Assembly (NCBI RefSeq): GCF_023156585.1
Contig: NZ_JALNMI010000001.1
Coordinates: forward strand, 868,001 to 932,000
Length of the DNA: 64,000 bases
Reading direction: 5' to 3'
Source: Subsaxibacter sp. CAU 1640
GTDB taxonomy: Bacteria > Bacteroidota > Bacteroidia > Flavobacteriales > Flavobacteriaceae
Part shown: one piece after another, positions 44,852 through 55,100 of the stretch
Numbering within the stretch: position 1 is the first letter of the stretch
How the letters are laid out: each line of letters begins with the position of its first letter
Program-made: the position numbers and the translations under genes
The notes under the pieces: model-generated
What the model was told of the DNA's origin: nothing
The model's input: only the letters and a program-made list of their open reading frames with translations
The model's database searches: none

Positions 44852-45700
44852 GTGAAGGTTTACAACTTACAAGAAAATATTTCTCCTATCATTGAAGATA
44901 TTAAGAAGAAGGGAAAATCAATTGGTTTTGTGCCAACTATGGGTGCTTTGCATAAAGGGCATCTTTCCTTGATTGAAGAGGCCTTAAAGCAAAATGATGT
45001 TGCCATAATGAGTATTTTTGTAAACCCTACACAATTCAACAATCAACAAGATTTGGAGAAATATCCCAGAACCATGGATCGTGATTTGGAACTTCTTAAA
45101 ACAGTAAGTGACAAAATCATTGTTTATGCACCGACGGTTGATGACATTTATGGGGAGAATATCGAATCTGCCCATTTTGATTTTGACGGACTTGAGTTTG
45201 AAATGGAAGGAAAGTTCCGGCCTGGACATTTTGACGGTGTTGGTACGATTGTAAAGCGATTGTTTGAAATTATTCAGCCTACAAAAGCTTATTTCGGGAA
45301 AAAGGATTTTCAACAATATAGAATCATTCAAAAATTGGTGGAAAACTACAATATACCAGTATCTATTGTGGGTTGTGAAATTTACAGGGAAAAAGATGGC
45401 TTGGCCATGAGTTCTCGCAACGAACGTCTCAATCCAGAGCACAGAAAGGCTTCTCCATTCATCTATAAAGTCTTAAAAACTGCCAAAGAAAAGTTTGGCA
45501 CAAAAAGTGCTAATGAAGTGACCGATTGGGTTGAAAGTCAATTTGCTGAACACGATTTGTTGGAATTGGAATATTTTATAATCGCTGATGAAGAATCACT
45601 AAAAACAATCCATCGCAAATCAAAAAGCAAATCATATAGAGCATTTATAGCTGTATATGCTGATGATATCAGGCTCATCGATAATATTGCGTTAAATTAA
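44852..45700 (+). CDS. panC: Pantothenate synthetase
   Basis: Condenses pantoate and beta-alanine in coenzyme A synthesis. Starting at the GTG gives 282 residues beginning (M)[19 protein letters not shown], the usual family length. The HIGH-type block is [18 protein letters not shown]. Further blocks are [35 protein letters not shown] and SSRNERL. An ATG at 44837 would add only 5 residues and is the alternative. An ATG at 44780 is disfavoured because a 17-bp tandem duplication and a promoter box lie downstream of it. It is followed by panD, whose product supplies beta-alanine. Confidence 0.93.
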   Translation: MKVYNLQENISPIIEDIKKKGKSIGFVPTMGALHKGHLSLIEEALKQNDVAIMSIFVNPTQFNNQQDLEKYPRTMDRDLELLKTVSDKIIVYAPTVDDIYGENIESAHFDFDGLEFEMEGKFRPGHFDGVGTIVKRLFEIIQPTKAYFGKKDFQQYRIIQKLVENYNIPVSIVGCEIYREKDGLAMSSRNERLNPEHRKASPFIYKVLKTAKEKFGTKSANEVTDWVESQFAEHDLLELEYFIIADEESLKTIHRKSKSKSYRAFIAVYADDIRLIDNIALN

Positions 45701-45701
45701 G

Positions 45702-45709
45702 TATCTTTG
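45702..45709 (+). promoter_or_regulatory. -7 box abutting panD start
   Basis: TATCTTTG, an exact TAnnTTTG match, ends 4 bases before the panD ATG and begins 1 base after the panC stop. If used, the panD mRNA would start at or next to the start codon (leaderless). Confidence 0.5.
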
Positions 45710-45713
45710 CCAC

Positions 45714-46064
45714 ATGCAAATTCAAGTAGTAAAATCGAAAATCCACAGAGTTAAATGTACTGGTGCAGACCTCAATTATATAGGTAGTATTACTATCGAT
45801 GAAGATTTGATGGAGGCAGCCAACATTATACAAGGCGAAAAGGTTCAAATTGTCAATAACGATAATGGTGAACGCTTGGAAACCTATGTAATACCTGGAC
45901 CTAGAAATAGTGGAGAAATCACTTTAAATGGAGCCGCTGCACGAAAGGTTGCTGTTGGGGATACTCTGATATTGATTACTTATGCCTTTATGGATATTGA
46001 AGAGGCAAAAACCTTCAAGCCATCTTTGGTTTTCCCTGATGAAGCTACCAATCTTTTGAAATAA
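45714..46064 (+). CDS. panD: Aspartate 1-decarboxylase
   Basis: Pyruvoyl enzyme that makes beta-alanine from aspartate for pantothenate synthesis. The 116-residue precursor has the self-cleavage site Gly24-Ser25 in YIGSITID, where Ser25 becomes the pyruvoyl group. Other family blocks are [31 protein letters not shown] and [10 protein letters not shown]. It is 13 bases after panC and may be cotranscribed, but also has its own possible promoter box immediately upstream. It is followed after 4 to 13 bases by the YbhN-like gene. Confidence 0.96.
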   Translation: MQIQVVKSKIHRVKCTGADLNYIGSITIDEDLMEAANIIQGEKVQIVNNDNGERLETYVIPGPRNSGEITLNGAAARKVAVGDTLILITYAFMDIEEAKTFKPSLVFPDEATNLLK

Positions 46065-46077
46065 GATTTTGAACATC

Positions 46078-47022
46078 GTGTCCAAAAAGCTTTTAAGAAT
46101 TGCCATCCCGCTTTTATTGGCAGTTTTTTTCGGTTGGTATACATTTTCCAGCATTCCTTTAAATGACGTCATTCCTTATTTTAAAACCGCAAACTATTGG
46201 TGGATCGGAATTGGGGTTTTTTGTGGATTTTTGAGTCATCTTTCTAGAGCTTACAGATGGCAATATCAGTTGGAGCCGATGAATTACAGTGTAAGATTTC
46301 CTAATAGTGTTATGGCGATTTTCATAACGTATCTGGCAAATCTGGGTATTCCTAGGTCGGGAGAGGTGTTAAGAGCGGCAGTATTGACCAATTATGAAGA
46401 CGTTCCGTTTGAAAAAGGATTTGGAACCATCGTTGGTGAAAGAGTTGCTGATTTTTTAATTCTGATGCTGATTGTCGGTATCACTCTTGTGCTTCAATTT
46501 GACTTTATTTATTCAGTCCTGGAAAAATCTTTTCAGCCCGTGAAGATTTTGATGGCTGGAATTGCAGGACTTGTTTTCTTGACACTTCTAATTGTTTTCT
46601 TAAAAAGAAGTCAATCGAAAATTGCATTAAAAGTCAGGGTGTTTATAAGAGGATTAATGGAAGGTGTTTCGAGTATTTTAAGAATGAGACATAAATGGGC
46701 CTACATTTTCCATACCTTGTTTATTTGGACAATGTATTTGCTAATGTTCTATTTAACAACTTTTGCAGTTGAAGACTTAAACGGCATTTCCATAGGTGCT
46801 GTTTTAATTGCTTTTATTGCTGGAAGTTTTACCATCGCTGCAACAAATGGAGGTGTGTTTGTATACCCTTTGGCTATTGCAGCTGCCTTTGAAATGTTCG
46901 ATATTCCAGAAAATCCAAGTATAGCTTTTGGTTGGATAATGTGGTCTTCTCAAACCCTCATGATTCTAATTTTAGGTAGTTTATCGTTTCTATTCCTTCC
47001 TATTTATAATAGAATCAAATAA
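46078..47022 (+). CDS. YbhN/UPF0104 lysylphosphatidylglycerol-synthase-type membrane protein
   Basis: A 314-residue protein from a GTG start, with a TTG three codons upstream as the alternative. It has about eight hydrophobic segments. The family blocks include FFGWYTFSSIPLNDVIPYFK, GFLSHLSRAYRWQYQL and LANLGIPRSGEVLRAAVL. It belongs to the flippase-like LPG_synthase_TM family (UPF0104/YbhN), which includes the membrane half of MprF. The catalytic lysyl-transfer domain is absent, so the likely role is lipid translocation; this is inference. It lies after panD and before two esterase-fold genes. Confidence 0.85.
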   Translation: MSKKLLRIAIPLLLAVFFGWYTFSSIPLNDVIPYFKTANYWWIGIGVFCGFLSHLSRAYRWQYQLEPMNYSVRFPNSVMAIFITYLANLGIPRSGEVLRAAVLTNYEDVPFEKGFGTIVGERVADFLILMLIVGITLVLQFDFIYSVLEKSFQPVKILMAGIAGLVFLTLLIVFLKRSQSKIALKVRVFIRGLMEGVSSILRMRHKWAYIFHTLFIWTMYLLMFYLTTFAVEDLNGISIGAVLIAFIAGSFTIAATNGGVFVYPLAIAAAFEMFDIPENPSIAFGWIMWSSQTLMILILGSLSFLFLPIYNRIK

Positions 47023-47057
47023 TTATTTAAATTGCATCGTCATTTAATTAGCTGATT

Positions 47058-48200
47058 ATGATCAAAAATTTTACTCTACTGATAATCTTGGTGTTATCTT
47101 TCAAGGTTTCTTCTCAAGTTATATATGAACCATTTCAGTCTTCAAAACTAGGTGAATCGAGAGATATTAAGATTCAGTTACCTAGAAACTATGATCCAGA
47201 AGAGAAAACAACATATCCTTTAATCATTGTATTAGATGGCGATTATTTATTTGAACCAGTTATTGGAAATGTAGATTATCAGTCTTATTGGGGTGAAATG
47301 CCCAAATGTATAGTGGTAGGAATCAACCAAAGTTCCACGAGACATAAGGATTTTCATTATGACGATGAACAATTTTTTCCATCTCAAGATGGAGCCGATT
47401 TCTTTGAGTTCCTCGGTATGGAACTTGTACCATATATAGAAGGTAAATATAAGGTTTCAAACTTTAGGATTGTCATGGGTCACGATATGAGTGCCAATTT
47501 CCTTAATTATTATCTATTTAAGGACAAGCCTATGTACAGGGCATTTGTGTCGTTTAGCCCAGATCTAGCACCAGAAATGAAAACAAGGCTACAACAAAAA
47601 CTATCTGTTTTGGATGTAGATACATTCTATTACTTATCAACAGCTGATAACGATGTATCGAGTTTGAACAAAAGTATTCTAGAAACAGATGCTTTATTAA
47701 AAACTATAGAAAATCCGAAATTGCACTATCGATTTGACAATTTTAATGATGCAGATCATTATTCTATGGTAGGTCTAGGAATTCCAAAAGCTTTAAATCA
47801 AATCTTCGATCTTTACAAACCAATTAACCTGAAGGAGTACAATGAAAAGGTTCTCACATATGAAGGTTCACCTTATCAATATCTAGAAAAGAAGTATAAG
47901 GATATTGAGTTTTTCTACGGTTTTGAGAAAAAAGTTGTTGAAAATGATTTTAAGGCTATAGCAGCAGCTTCAAACAAAAAGGATGATATTGAATCATTAA
48001 AGGAATTGTCAAGATTAGCTAAAAAAGAATATCCAGATTCCATGATAAGCGCATACTATTTGGGCATGTATTATGAAAAAGATAATAATCTTAAAAAGGC
48101 ACTTCAATATTACAATTCAGGATTGCTTCTAGAGCCTTCAGAATTTATCGATAAAGAAGTTTTACTGGATAAAATTTATGCGATAAAGGATCAGCAATGA
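47058..48200 (+). CDS. Exported esterase-fold protein, catalytic Ser replaced by Asp (copy 1)
   Basis: A 380-residue protein of the esterase D-like alpha/beta hydrolase family with a signal peptide (to about VSSQ). The block LPRNYDPEEKTTYPLIIVLDGDYLFEP fits the start of the fold. At the nucleophile elbow the expected GHSxG is GHDMSA, so Asp143 replaces Ser; TADNDVSS and ADHYSMV (His234) keep the acid and His positions. The C-terminal 120 residues form a TPR-like tail (YYLGMYYEKDNNLKKALQYY). Either an Asp-nucleophile enzyme or a non-catalytic binding protein is possible. A related gene follows; they look like a tandem duplicate. Confidence 0.8.
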   Translation: MIKNFTLLIILVLSFKVSSQVIYEPFQSSKLGESRDIKIQLPRNYDPEEKTTYPLIIVLDGDYLFEPVIGNVDYQSYWGEMPKCIVVGINQSSTRHKDFHYDDEQFFPSQDGADFFEFLGMELVPYIEGKYKVSNFRIVMGHDMSANFLNYYLFKDKPMYRAFVSFSPDLAPEMKTRLQQKLSVLDVDTFYYLSTADNDVSSLNKSILETDALLKTIENPKLHYRFDNFNDADHYSMVGLGIPKALNQIFDLYKPINLKEYNEKVLTYEGSPYQYLEKKYKDIEFFYGFEKKVVENDFKAIAAASNKKDDIESLKELSRLAKKEYPDSMISAYYLGMYYEKDNNLKKALQYYNSGLLLEPSEFIDKEVLLDKIYAIKDQQ

Positions 48201-48235
48201 TAATTTTTGTGCATTTCATCGAATATTTGGGCGCT

Positions 48236-48268
48236 TTGGCTAAAATTTAAATAATTTGGGTATCTTTA
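48236..48268 (+). promoter_or_regulatory. Possible promoter for second esterase-fold gene
   Basis: TTG at 48236-48238, a 22-base spacer, then TATCTTTA at 48261-48268, one mismatch from TAnnTTTG. It lies 27 bases before the start. Confidence 0.4.
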
Positions 48269-48295
48269 CCATCCCAAACCCAAATCTATTGAACG

Positions 48296-49465
48296 ATGAA
48301 AAAAGCCCTAACTTTTATCGCCTGCTTTATGCTGTCTGCTTCCGTTTTTGCTCAGATCAAATATGAGAAATTTGAATCGCGAACGCTCAATACCACAAGA
48401 GAATTAAAAATCAAACTTCCTAAAAACTACGATCCTTCATCAGGAATTAAACATCCAGTCATAGTTGTGTTTGATGGAGATTACCTTTTCGAGCCTGTTG
48501 TGGGTCAAGTAAGTTATCAAACCTATTTTGATGGAATGCCAGAATCAATTGTAGTTGGTGTCGTTCAAGGGTATGAACGTTTTTATGATAGTTATTTTGA
48601 TGAGGTGACCGGTTTACCGATTGAATCTGGTGCAAGATTTTATCAATTTGTTGGAGAAGAATTGATTCCGTACATAGACTCTAAATATAACACTAGTAAG
48701 TTTAGAGTTGCGATTGGACATGATATTATGGGAAATTTTATCAACTCGTTCATGTTCAGCGATAAACCTGTGTTTCAAGCTTACATCAATTTGAGCCCGG
48801 ATTTTAAAGGCAATATGAATGACAATATAGCCAACAGAGTAAAGTGGGTAAAAGATGACGTATTCTACTACTTGGCAACAAGTGATGACGATATTCCTCA
48901 TATCAGAAAAACGGTTGAAGCTACAGATGTGATGCTCAAGAGTACAGAAAATAAAGCTTTGACCTACTACTTTGACAAACTTGAAGGAGATTCTCACTAC
49001 ACAATGGTTACAGGTGCCATTTCAAAAGCAATGGACCAAATATTTGACATTTACAAACCCTTGGATGAGAAGGAACTTACTGAAAAGGTTTTGACATACG
49101 AAGGCACTTTGGATCATTATATTGAAAAAAGGTATAATCGCATCGAGGATCTCTTTGGGATCCACAAACCAATTCCTGAAGAAGAGTTTGAAAAAGTAGT
49201 AAAGATAGCAGAAGAACGAGAAGATTTGGAATCTCTTGAAAAACTCGGAAAATTGGCCAATAAAAACATGCCAAAATCTTCTCTTGGGACCTATTATTTG
49301 GCGTTGCACGCAGAGAGAATAGGAAAGACCAAAAAAGCGACAAAGCTTTACGAAGAGGCTTTGACCTTGGAAGAAACGCCAAAATTCAATAAAGAGTTTA
49401 TTATGGCTCAAGTAGAAAAATTAAAATTTGTTGCCGAAGAAACTGAAGAAAAAGTTGAGGATTAA
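48296..49465 (+). CDS. Exported esterase-fold protein, catalytic Ser replaced by Asp (copy 2)
   Basis: A 389-residue paralogue of the preceding gene, colinear over its whole length. The signal peptide ends VFAQ. The opening KLPKNYDPSS and VIVVFDGDYLFEPVVG match copy 1 closely. Again the elbow reads GHDIMG with Asp143 at the exact position of copy 1, and His234 is kept in GDSHYTMV. The C-terminal TPR-like tail (GTYYLALHAERIGKTKKATK) is longer and ends in an acidic stretch (EETEEKVED). The shared replacement in two diverged copies suggests it was present before duplication. No substrate is inferred. Confidence 0.82.
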   Translation: MKKALTFIACFMLSASVFAQIKYEKFESRTLNTTRELKIKLPKNYDPSSGIKHPVIVVFDGDYLFEPVVGQVSYQTYFDGMPESIVVGVVQGYERFYDSYFDEVTGLPIESGARFYQFVGEELIPYIDSKYNTSKFRVAIGHDIMGNFINSFMFSDKPVFQAYINLSPDFKGNMNDNIANRVKWVKDDVFYYLATSDDDIPHIRKTVEATDVMLKSTENKALTYYFDKLEGDSHYTMVTGAISKAMDQIFDIYKPLDEKELTEKVLTYEGTLDHYIEKRYNRIEDLFGIHKPIPEEEFEKVVKIAEEREDLESLEKLGKLANKNMPKSSLGTYYLALHAERIGKTKKATKLYEEALTLEETPKFNKEFIMAQVEKLKFVAEETEEKVED

Positions 49466-49538
49466 AGTTTCTTAAAGAAATAAATCAACTTTATCTTCAA
49501 GTGTAGAAATATATTTATTTTAGCCTAAAGTTTTAACT

Positions 49539-50897
49539 GTGGCTAAAGTAAAAACAGCATTTTTCTGCCAAAATTGTGGCACTCAATATTCTAAATGGCA
49601 AGGTCAGTGTACTTCTTGTAAACAGTGGAACACTATTGTTGAGGAAGTCGTTCAAACACCCGAAAAAAGTGATTGGAAAAGTCCAACTTCCACCGTAAAG
49701 CAGGTTTCAAAACCATTAAAAATCAATGAAATTGATTCGTCTCAAGATATTCGATTGAATTCTTTGGATGAAGAATTTAATCGTGTGCTTGGAGGAGGCA
49801 TCGTTCCTGGTTCTATGATACTCTTGGGAGGCGAACCAGGCATCGGCAAAAGTACTTTATTGCTTCAAATTGCTTTGACACTGCCTTACAAAACGCTATA
49901 TGTTTCTGGCGAAGAAAGTCAAAAACAAATAAAAATGCGTGCCGAACGTATTCAACCGAACAGCGATAACTGTTATATTCTGACAGAAACAAAAACCCAA
50001 AATATCTTCAAACAGATTGAAGCATTGGAACCAGATATTGTTATTGTGGATTCCATTCAAACACTTCACAGCGATTATATTGAATCGTCTTCAGGAAGCA
50101 TTTCTCAAATAAAGGAATGTACGACCGAACTGATAAAATTTGCAAAGGAAACTGCCACGCCAGTAATTTTGATTGGTCATATCACAAAGGATGGTAATAT
50201 TGCCGGGCCAAAAATCTTGGAGCATATGGTCGATACGGTTTTACAGTTTGAAGGCGACCGTAACCACGTCTTCCGTATCTTGAGGGCTCATAAAAACCGC
50301 TTCGGTTCTACCAATGAATTGGGTATTTACGAAATGCAAGGTTCTGGTTTAAGGGAAGTCAACAACCCGTCAGAAATTTTGATTTCAAAAAAGGACGAAG
50401 AGTTAAGTGGCAACGCCATTGCTGCAACGTTGGAAGGTGTACGGCCTTTGCTTATTGAAGTCCAAGCCTTGGTAAGTACTGCCGTTTATGGTACACCACA
50501 GCGCAGTGCCACAGGCTTTAATGCCAAACGCTTGAATATGCTCTTGGCTGTTTTAGAAAAGCGCGCTGGTTTTAGATTGGGAGCCAAAGATGTATTTTTA
50601 AACATTACAGGAGGCATTACGGTCGATGACCCATCGATTGATTTGGCCGTTGTGGCGTCTATTTTATCATCCAATGAAGATGTGGCGATTCCAAAGGATT
50701 TCTGTTTTGCAGCAGAAGTTGGTCTTTCGGGCGAAATTCGACCTGTACAACGTGTGGAACAGAGAATTCTTGAAGCCGAAAAACTTGGGTTTTCAACCAT
50801 TTTCGTTTCGAAATACAACAAAATCGCCCTAAAAAAGTCGAATATTAAGGTCCAATTGATTTCAAAAATTGAAGATTTGGTTGGATTCATCGTTTAA
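49539..50897 (+). CDS. radA: DNA repair protein RadA
   Basis: RadA promotes branch migration of recombination intermediates. The 452-residue protein starts at GTG. The N-terminal zinc finger has C10, C13, C24 and C27 (CQNCG...CTSC). Walker A is GGEPGIGKST (near residue 93-102). The RadA-specific KNRFG motif appears as HKNRFGSTNELG. The C-terminal Lon-like domain includes GGITVDDPSIDLAVVASILS and LSGEIRPVQRVEQRI. A GTG start is supported by the immediate zinc finger; no in-frame upstream ATG is visible nearby. Confidence 0.97.
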   Translation: MAKVKTAFFCQNCGTQYSKWQGQCTSCKQWNTIVEEVVQTPEKSDWKSPTSTVKQVSKPLKINEIDSSQDIRLNSLDEEFNRVLGGGIVPGSMILLGGEPGIGKSTLLLQIALTLPYKTLYVSGEESQKQIKMRAERIQPNSDNCYILTETKTQNIFKQIEALEPDIVIVDSIQTLHSDYIESSSGSISQIKECTTELIKFAKETATPVILIGHITKDGNIAGPKILEHMVDTVLQFEGDRNHVFRILRAHKNRFGSTNELGIYEMQGSGLREVNNPSEILISKKDEELSGNAIAATLEGVRPLLIEVQALVSTAVYGTPQRSATGFNAKRLNMLLAVLEKRAGFRLGAKDVFLNITGGITVDDPSIDLAVVASILSSNEDVAIPKDFCFAAEVGLSGEIRPVQRVEQRILEAEKLGFSTIFVSKYNKIALKKSNIKVQLISKIEDLVGFIV

Positions 50898-50908
50898 AAT
50901 AAATTCAA

Positions 50909-51361
50909 ATGAAAATAAAATCTCTTTTAGTTTTTTCAATAATAGTAGCCTTTTATTCCTGCGGTTCTAAAAAATCAGCCGTCAGTAAAGAAGAACTTAT
51001 CAAAGCCACCAATGACTATGTGCAAAAAGTGGATAAGATGACCTTAAAGACTGAAGTTACCGAAGGTGCATTGACAGACGCCGAAGGCTTTAAGGATATT
51101 GGAACATTCAAATACACCGTTTATTTTGACGAAAATACCAATGAACTCTTCAAGATAAATAATGTTGAAAAAACTTCGGAAACCATTGATGAGACTTATT
51201 ATTTTAAAGATGGCAAGTTTGTTTTTGTAAAATTCAACAGAGCCATTGATGGTTCTACAAAACTTTATAATGGAAGTTTAAAAGACGGTAAAACAGAAGG
51301 CTTAAAGTTCTATCAGAATAAGGCTGAACGTTTTCAGAAGGAGTTCAAAAAGAGTCATTAA
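50909..51361 (+). CDS. Small lipoprotein of unknown function
   Basis: A 150-residue predicted lipoprotein. The signal ends in lipobox AFYSC (Cys18). The mature part is mostly charged, with GTFKYTVYFDENTNELFKIN and ETIDETYYFKDGKFVFVKFN, patterns suggesting an antiparallel beta meander. It begins 11 bases after the radA stop and is followed by another exported protein gene after 7 bases, so these are probably in one transcript. No functional family is recognised. Confidence 0.75.
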   Translation: MKIKSLLVFSIIVAFYSCGSKKSAVSKEELIKATNDYVQKVDKMTLKTEVTEGALTDAEGFKDIGTFKYTVYFDENTNELFKINNVEKTSETIDETYYFKDGKFVFVKFNRAIDGSTKLYNGSLKDGKTEGLKFYQNKAERFQKEFKKSH

Positions 51362-51368
51362 AAGTAAA

Positions 51369-52013
51369 ATGAAAACAATTACAATAAGTATCATATTTGC
51401 CTATTTTATTCAAGTTGGATTTTGTAATCCTGACAGGAAAGATTTGTTTAGAGTTAAAGATGGGTATACTTTAGCAACAATTCATTTTATAGATAGTACT
51501 TCAATTCAAGGATATGCCAAAATTATTGATATGTTAGGCTCATCCACAATCAAATTTAAGTTAACAGAGGATGGAAAGCCGGATTCGTGGAATGAAAATG
51601 ATTTGAAAGGCGTTACAATGCATTCCGAACTTATGGATATAGTTTTTCACTATGTTAAGCTGAAGAATTATAGTAACCCAAAGTTAGTGGAACTGGTAGA
51701 ACACGGAGAAATTTCTGTCTACGCAAAAGTTGATTCTAACTGGGTTGATAATTCAAACTCAAATAGTACATCGATTGACGGATTGAGTGCATTTGTTCCA
51801 TCTCATCGTGAAGTTTCATATCAATTATTTGTGATAAAGGATAATGAGCAAGAGGCTATTAGTTTGGGAAAGGCGATTAATTTTAAAAAAATCGCTAAAG
51901 AGTATTTTAAGAATTGCCCTGGAATCATTAACAAAATAGATGAAATGAAATTCAAAATAGGAGATGTTCTGGAAATGGTTCAATATTACAATGATTTTTG
52001 TGCTGAATTATAG
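51369..52013 (+). CDS. Exported protein of unknown function
   Basis: A 214-residue protein with an N-terminal hydrophobic signal (ISIIFAYFIQVGFC). The mature part starts NPDRKDLFRVKDGYTLATIHF. It has a lysine-rich middle and ends FKIGDVLEMVQYYNDFCAEL. No domain or motif is recognised. Cysteines in NCPG and FCAEL could pair. Its gene lies 7 bases after the lipoprotein gene and about 125 bases before ileS. It could be envelope-located; nothing more can be said. Confidence 0.7.
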   Translation: MKTITISIIFAYFIQVGFCNPDRKDLFRVKDGYTLATIHFIDSTSIQGYAKIIDMLGSSTIKFKLTEDGKPDSWNENDLKGVTMHSELMDIVFHYVKLKNYSNPKLVELVEHGEISVYAKVDSNWVDNSNSNSTSIDGLSAFVPSHREVSYQLFVIKDNEQEAISLGKAINFKKIAKEYFKNCPGIINKIDEMKFKIGDVLEMVQYYNDFCAEL

Positions 52014-52138
52014 ACAGAAAATCCACTTATAAATTTCGCAATGTGAACTGAATGTAAAGTCCAGTATTTTCCTTGCTTTTCACGCTGCATTTCCTCAAAA
52101 ATCCTTAATTTCGCACTTCGAAAAGAATAAAGGAGAAA

Positions 52139-55100
52139 ATGAGTAGCAAATTCCCTGAATATAAAGGTCTTGACTTGCCTAAAGTTGCTGAAGAAATCGG
52201 TGATTTTTGGGAGGCAAATAACATATTTAATAAATCCGTTGAAACACGAGAAGGCAAGCAGCCGTATGTGTTTTTTGAAGGACCACCTTCCGCAAACGGA
52301 CTTCCTGGAATCCATCACGTGATGGCGCGTGCCATCAAAGATATCTTTTGTAGATATAAAACTCAAAAGGGCTTTCAAGTAAAACGAAAAGCTGGTTGGG
52401 ACACCCACGGCTTACCGATTGAATTGGGCGTTGAGAAAGAACTTGGTATTACCAAAGAAGATATCGGCAAAAAAATATCGGTTGAAGAGTACAACGACGC
52501 TTGCCGCAAAGCCGTAATGCGTTATACAGATGTTTGGAACGACCTGACCGAAAAAATGGGTTATTGGGTAGATATGGACCATCCATACATCACCTACGAA
52601 CCAAAATATATGGAGAGTGTTTGGTGGTTGTTGAAGCAGATTTATGATAAAAACTTGCTCTACAAAGGCTACACCATCCAACCATATTCACCTAAAGCCG
52701 GAACCGGTTTAAGTTCGCACGAGCTGAACCAGCCTGGTACGTATCAAGATGTGACTGATACAACGGTTGTCGCGCAATTCAAGGCAAAAGAAGAATCGCT
52801 GCCAGAATTTTTACAAAACGAAGGGACCATTTATTTTCTTGCTTGGACAACCACGCCTTGGACGCTTCCGAGCAATACGGCGTTGACAGTTGGTCCAAAA
52901 ATCGACTACGTTTTAGTAGAAACTTACAACCAATATACGTTTGAGCCAATCAATGTTATTCTCGCGAAAAGTTTGGTCAACAGTCAATTTGCTGGAAAAT
53001 TCTATCAAGTTGATAGCAAACCTGAATTGTTGGAGTATGAATCTGGCGGAAAGAAAATTCCATTTTACGTAGTCAAGGAATTCAAAGGCGAAGATTTAGT
53101 TGGCATCACTTACGAACAATTGTTGCCTTACGCTTTGCCTTACGAACATCCCGAAAATGCCTTCAGAGTTATTTCTGGTGATTTTGTCACCACAGAAGAT
53201 GGTACAGGAATCGTTCATACGGCACCAACTTTTGGTGCAGATGATGCCTTGGTAGCAAAACAAGCAGTGCCTGAAGTACCACCACTATTGGTGAAAGATG
53301 AAAATGGCAATCTTGTGCCACTTGTCGATTTGCAAGGCAAGTTTCGTCCAGAAATGGGAGAACACGCTGGCAAATATGTAAAGATTGAATATTACACTGA
53401 TGGCGAAGCACCTGAAGTGTCTGTAGATGTTGATTTGGCAATTCAATTGAAAATAGACAATAAAGCCTTTAAGGTCGAAAAATATAAACACAGTTATCCT
53501 AATTGCTGGAGAACTGACAAACCGATTCTGTACTATCCTTTGGATTCTTGGTTCATCAAAGTGACCGATGTTAAAAATCGTATGTACGAACTCAATGAAA
53601 CCATCAATTGGAAACCGAAGGCCACTGGTACAGGACGTTTTGGAAATTGGTTGCAAAATGCCAATGATTGGAATTTGTCGCGTTCGAGATATTGGGGAAT
53701 TCCATTGCCAATCTGGAGAACTGAAGATGGCAAAGAAGAAATATGTATTGGTTCGGTTGAAGAATTGAAAAATGAAATGTCAAAAGCTGTGAAAGCAGGA
53801 GTTTTGGCAAAAGATATTTTTGAGGAATTTGAAGTTGGAAACAATTCAGAAGAAAATTATGCAAAAATCGATTTGCATAAGAATATAGTCGACGAAATTG
53901 TATTGGTTTCTCCGTCAGGAAAACCTATGAAGCGCGAGAGTGACTTGATTGATGTTTGGTTCGATTCTGGTTCAATGCCGTATGCACAATGGCATTATCC
54001 ATTTGAAAATAAAAAATTGATAGACGAGCATAAATCCTATCCGGCAGATTTCATTGCTGAAGGCGTCGACCAAACACGTGGTTGGTTTTACACACTTCAC
54101 GCTATTGGAACGATGGTTTTCGATTCTGTGGCTTATAAAAATGTGGTTTCAAATGGTTTGGTGTTGGATAAAAATGGTCAAAAAATGTCCAAACGTTTGG
54201 GCAATGCCGTTGACCCGTTCACAACCTTGTCTACTTATGGTGCAGATGCCACGCGTTGGTATATGATTGCAAATGCCAATCCTTGGGACAATTTAAAATT
54301 TGATATTGAAGGTATTGAAGAAGTCAAACGTAAATTTTTCGGCACGCTTTACAATACCTATGCGTTTTTCGTTTTATATACCAATTTGGATGGGTTTGAT
54401 TATTCCGAAGCAGATATTCCATTGGAAAAACGACCAGAAATAGACCGATGGATTCTTTCGGAATTGCATACTTTGATTCAAAAAGTGGATGAGTATTATG
54501 CTGATTATGAACCTACGCGTGCTGCAAGAGCCATTTCAGATTTTACACAAGACCATTTGAGTAATTGGTATGTGCGTTTGAGCAGAAGACGTTTTTGGAA
54601 AGGCGATTATCAGCAAGATAAAATTTCAGCGTATCAAACGTTGTACACGTGTATGGTGACCATCGCAAAATTGGGCGCTCCGATTGCACCATTCTATATG
54701 GATAAATTATACACCGACTTGAATTCTGTAACGAAAAAGGAGAATTTTGAAAGTGTGCATTTGGCAGAATTTCCAAAATTTGATGCATCGTTTGTAGATA
54801 AAAGTTTGGAACGTAAGATGGAAGCTGCACAAACAATATCATCTTTGGTATTATCGTTAAGAGCCAAAGAGCGTTTGAAAGTGCGTCAGCCATTGCAAAA
54901 AATTATGATTCCAATTGATAGTGAATCACAAAAACAAGAGATTTTAGCGGTAGCAGACTTAATCAAACACGAGGTAAACGTCAAGGAAATCGAAGTCTTG
55001 GAAGATGCTTCAGGTATTTTAGTGAAACAAATAAAGCCAAACTTTAAAGTGCTCGGACCGCGTTTTGGTCAGGATATGAAAGGCATTGCGCAAGTAATTG

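Noticed and set aside
49022-49411. Minus-strand open frames over the second esterase-fold gene
   Set aside because: They are shadows of the plus-strand gene, with low-complexity Phe/Leu content and no motif.
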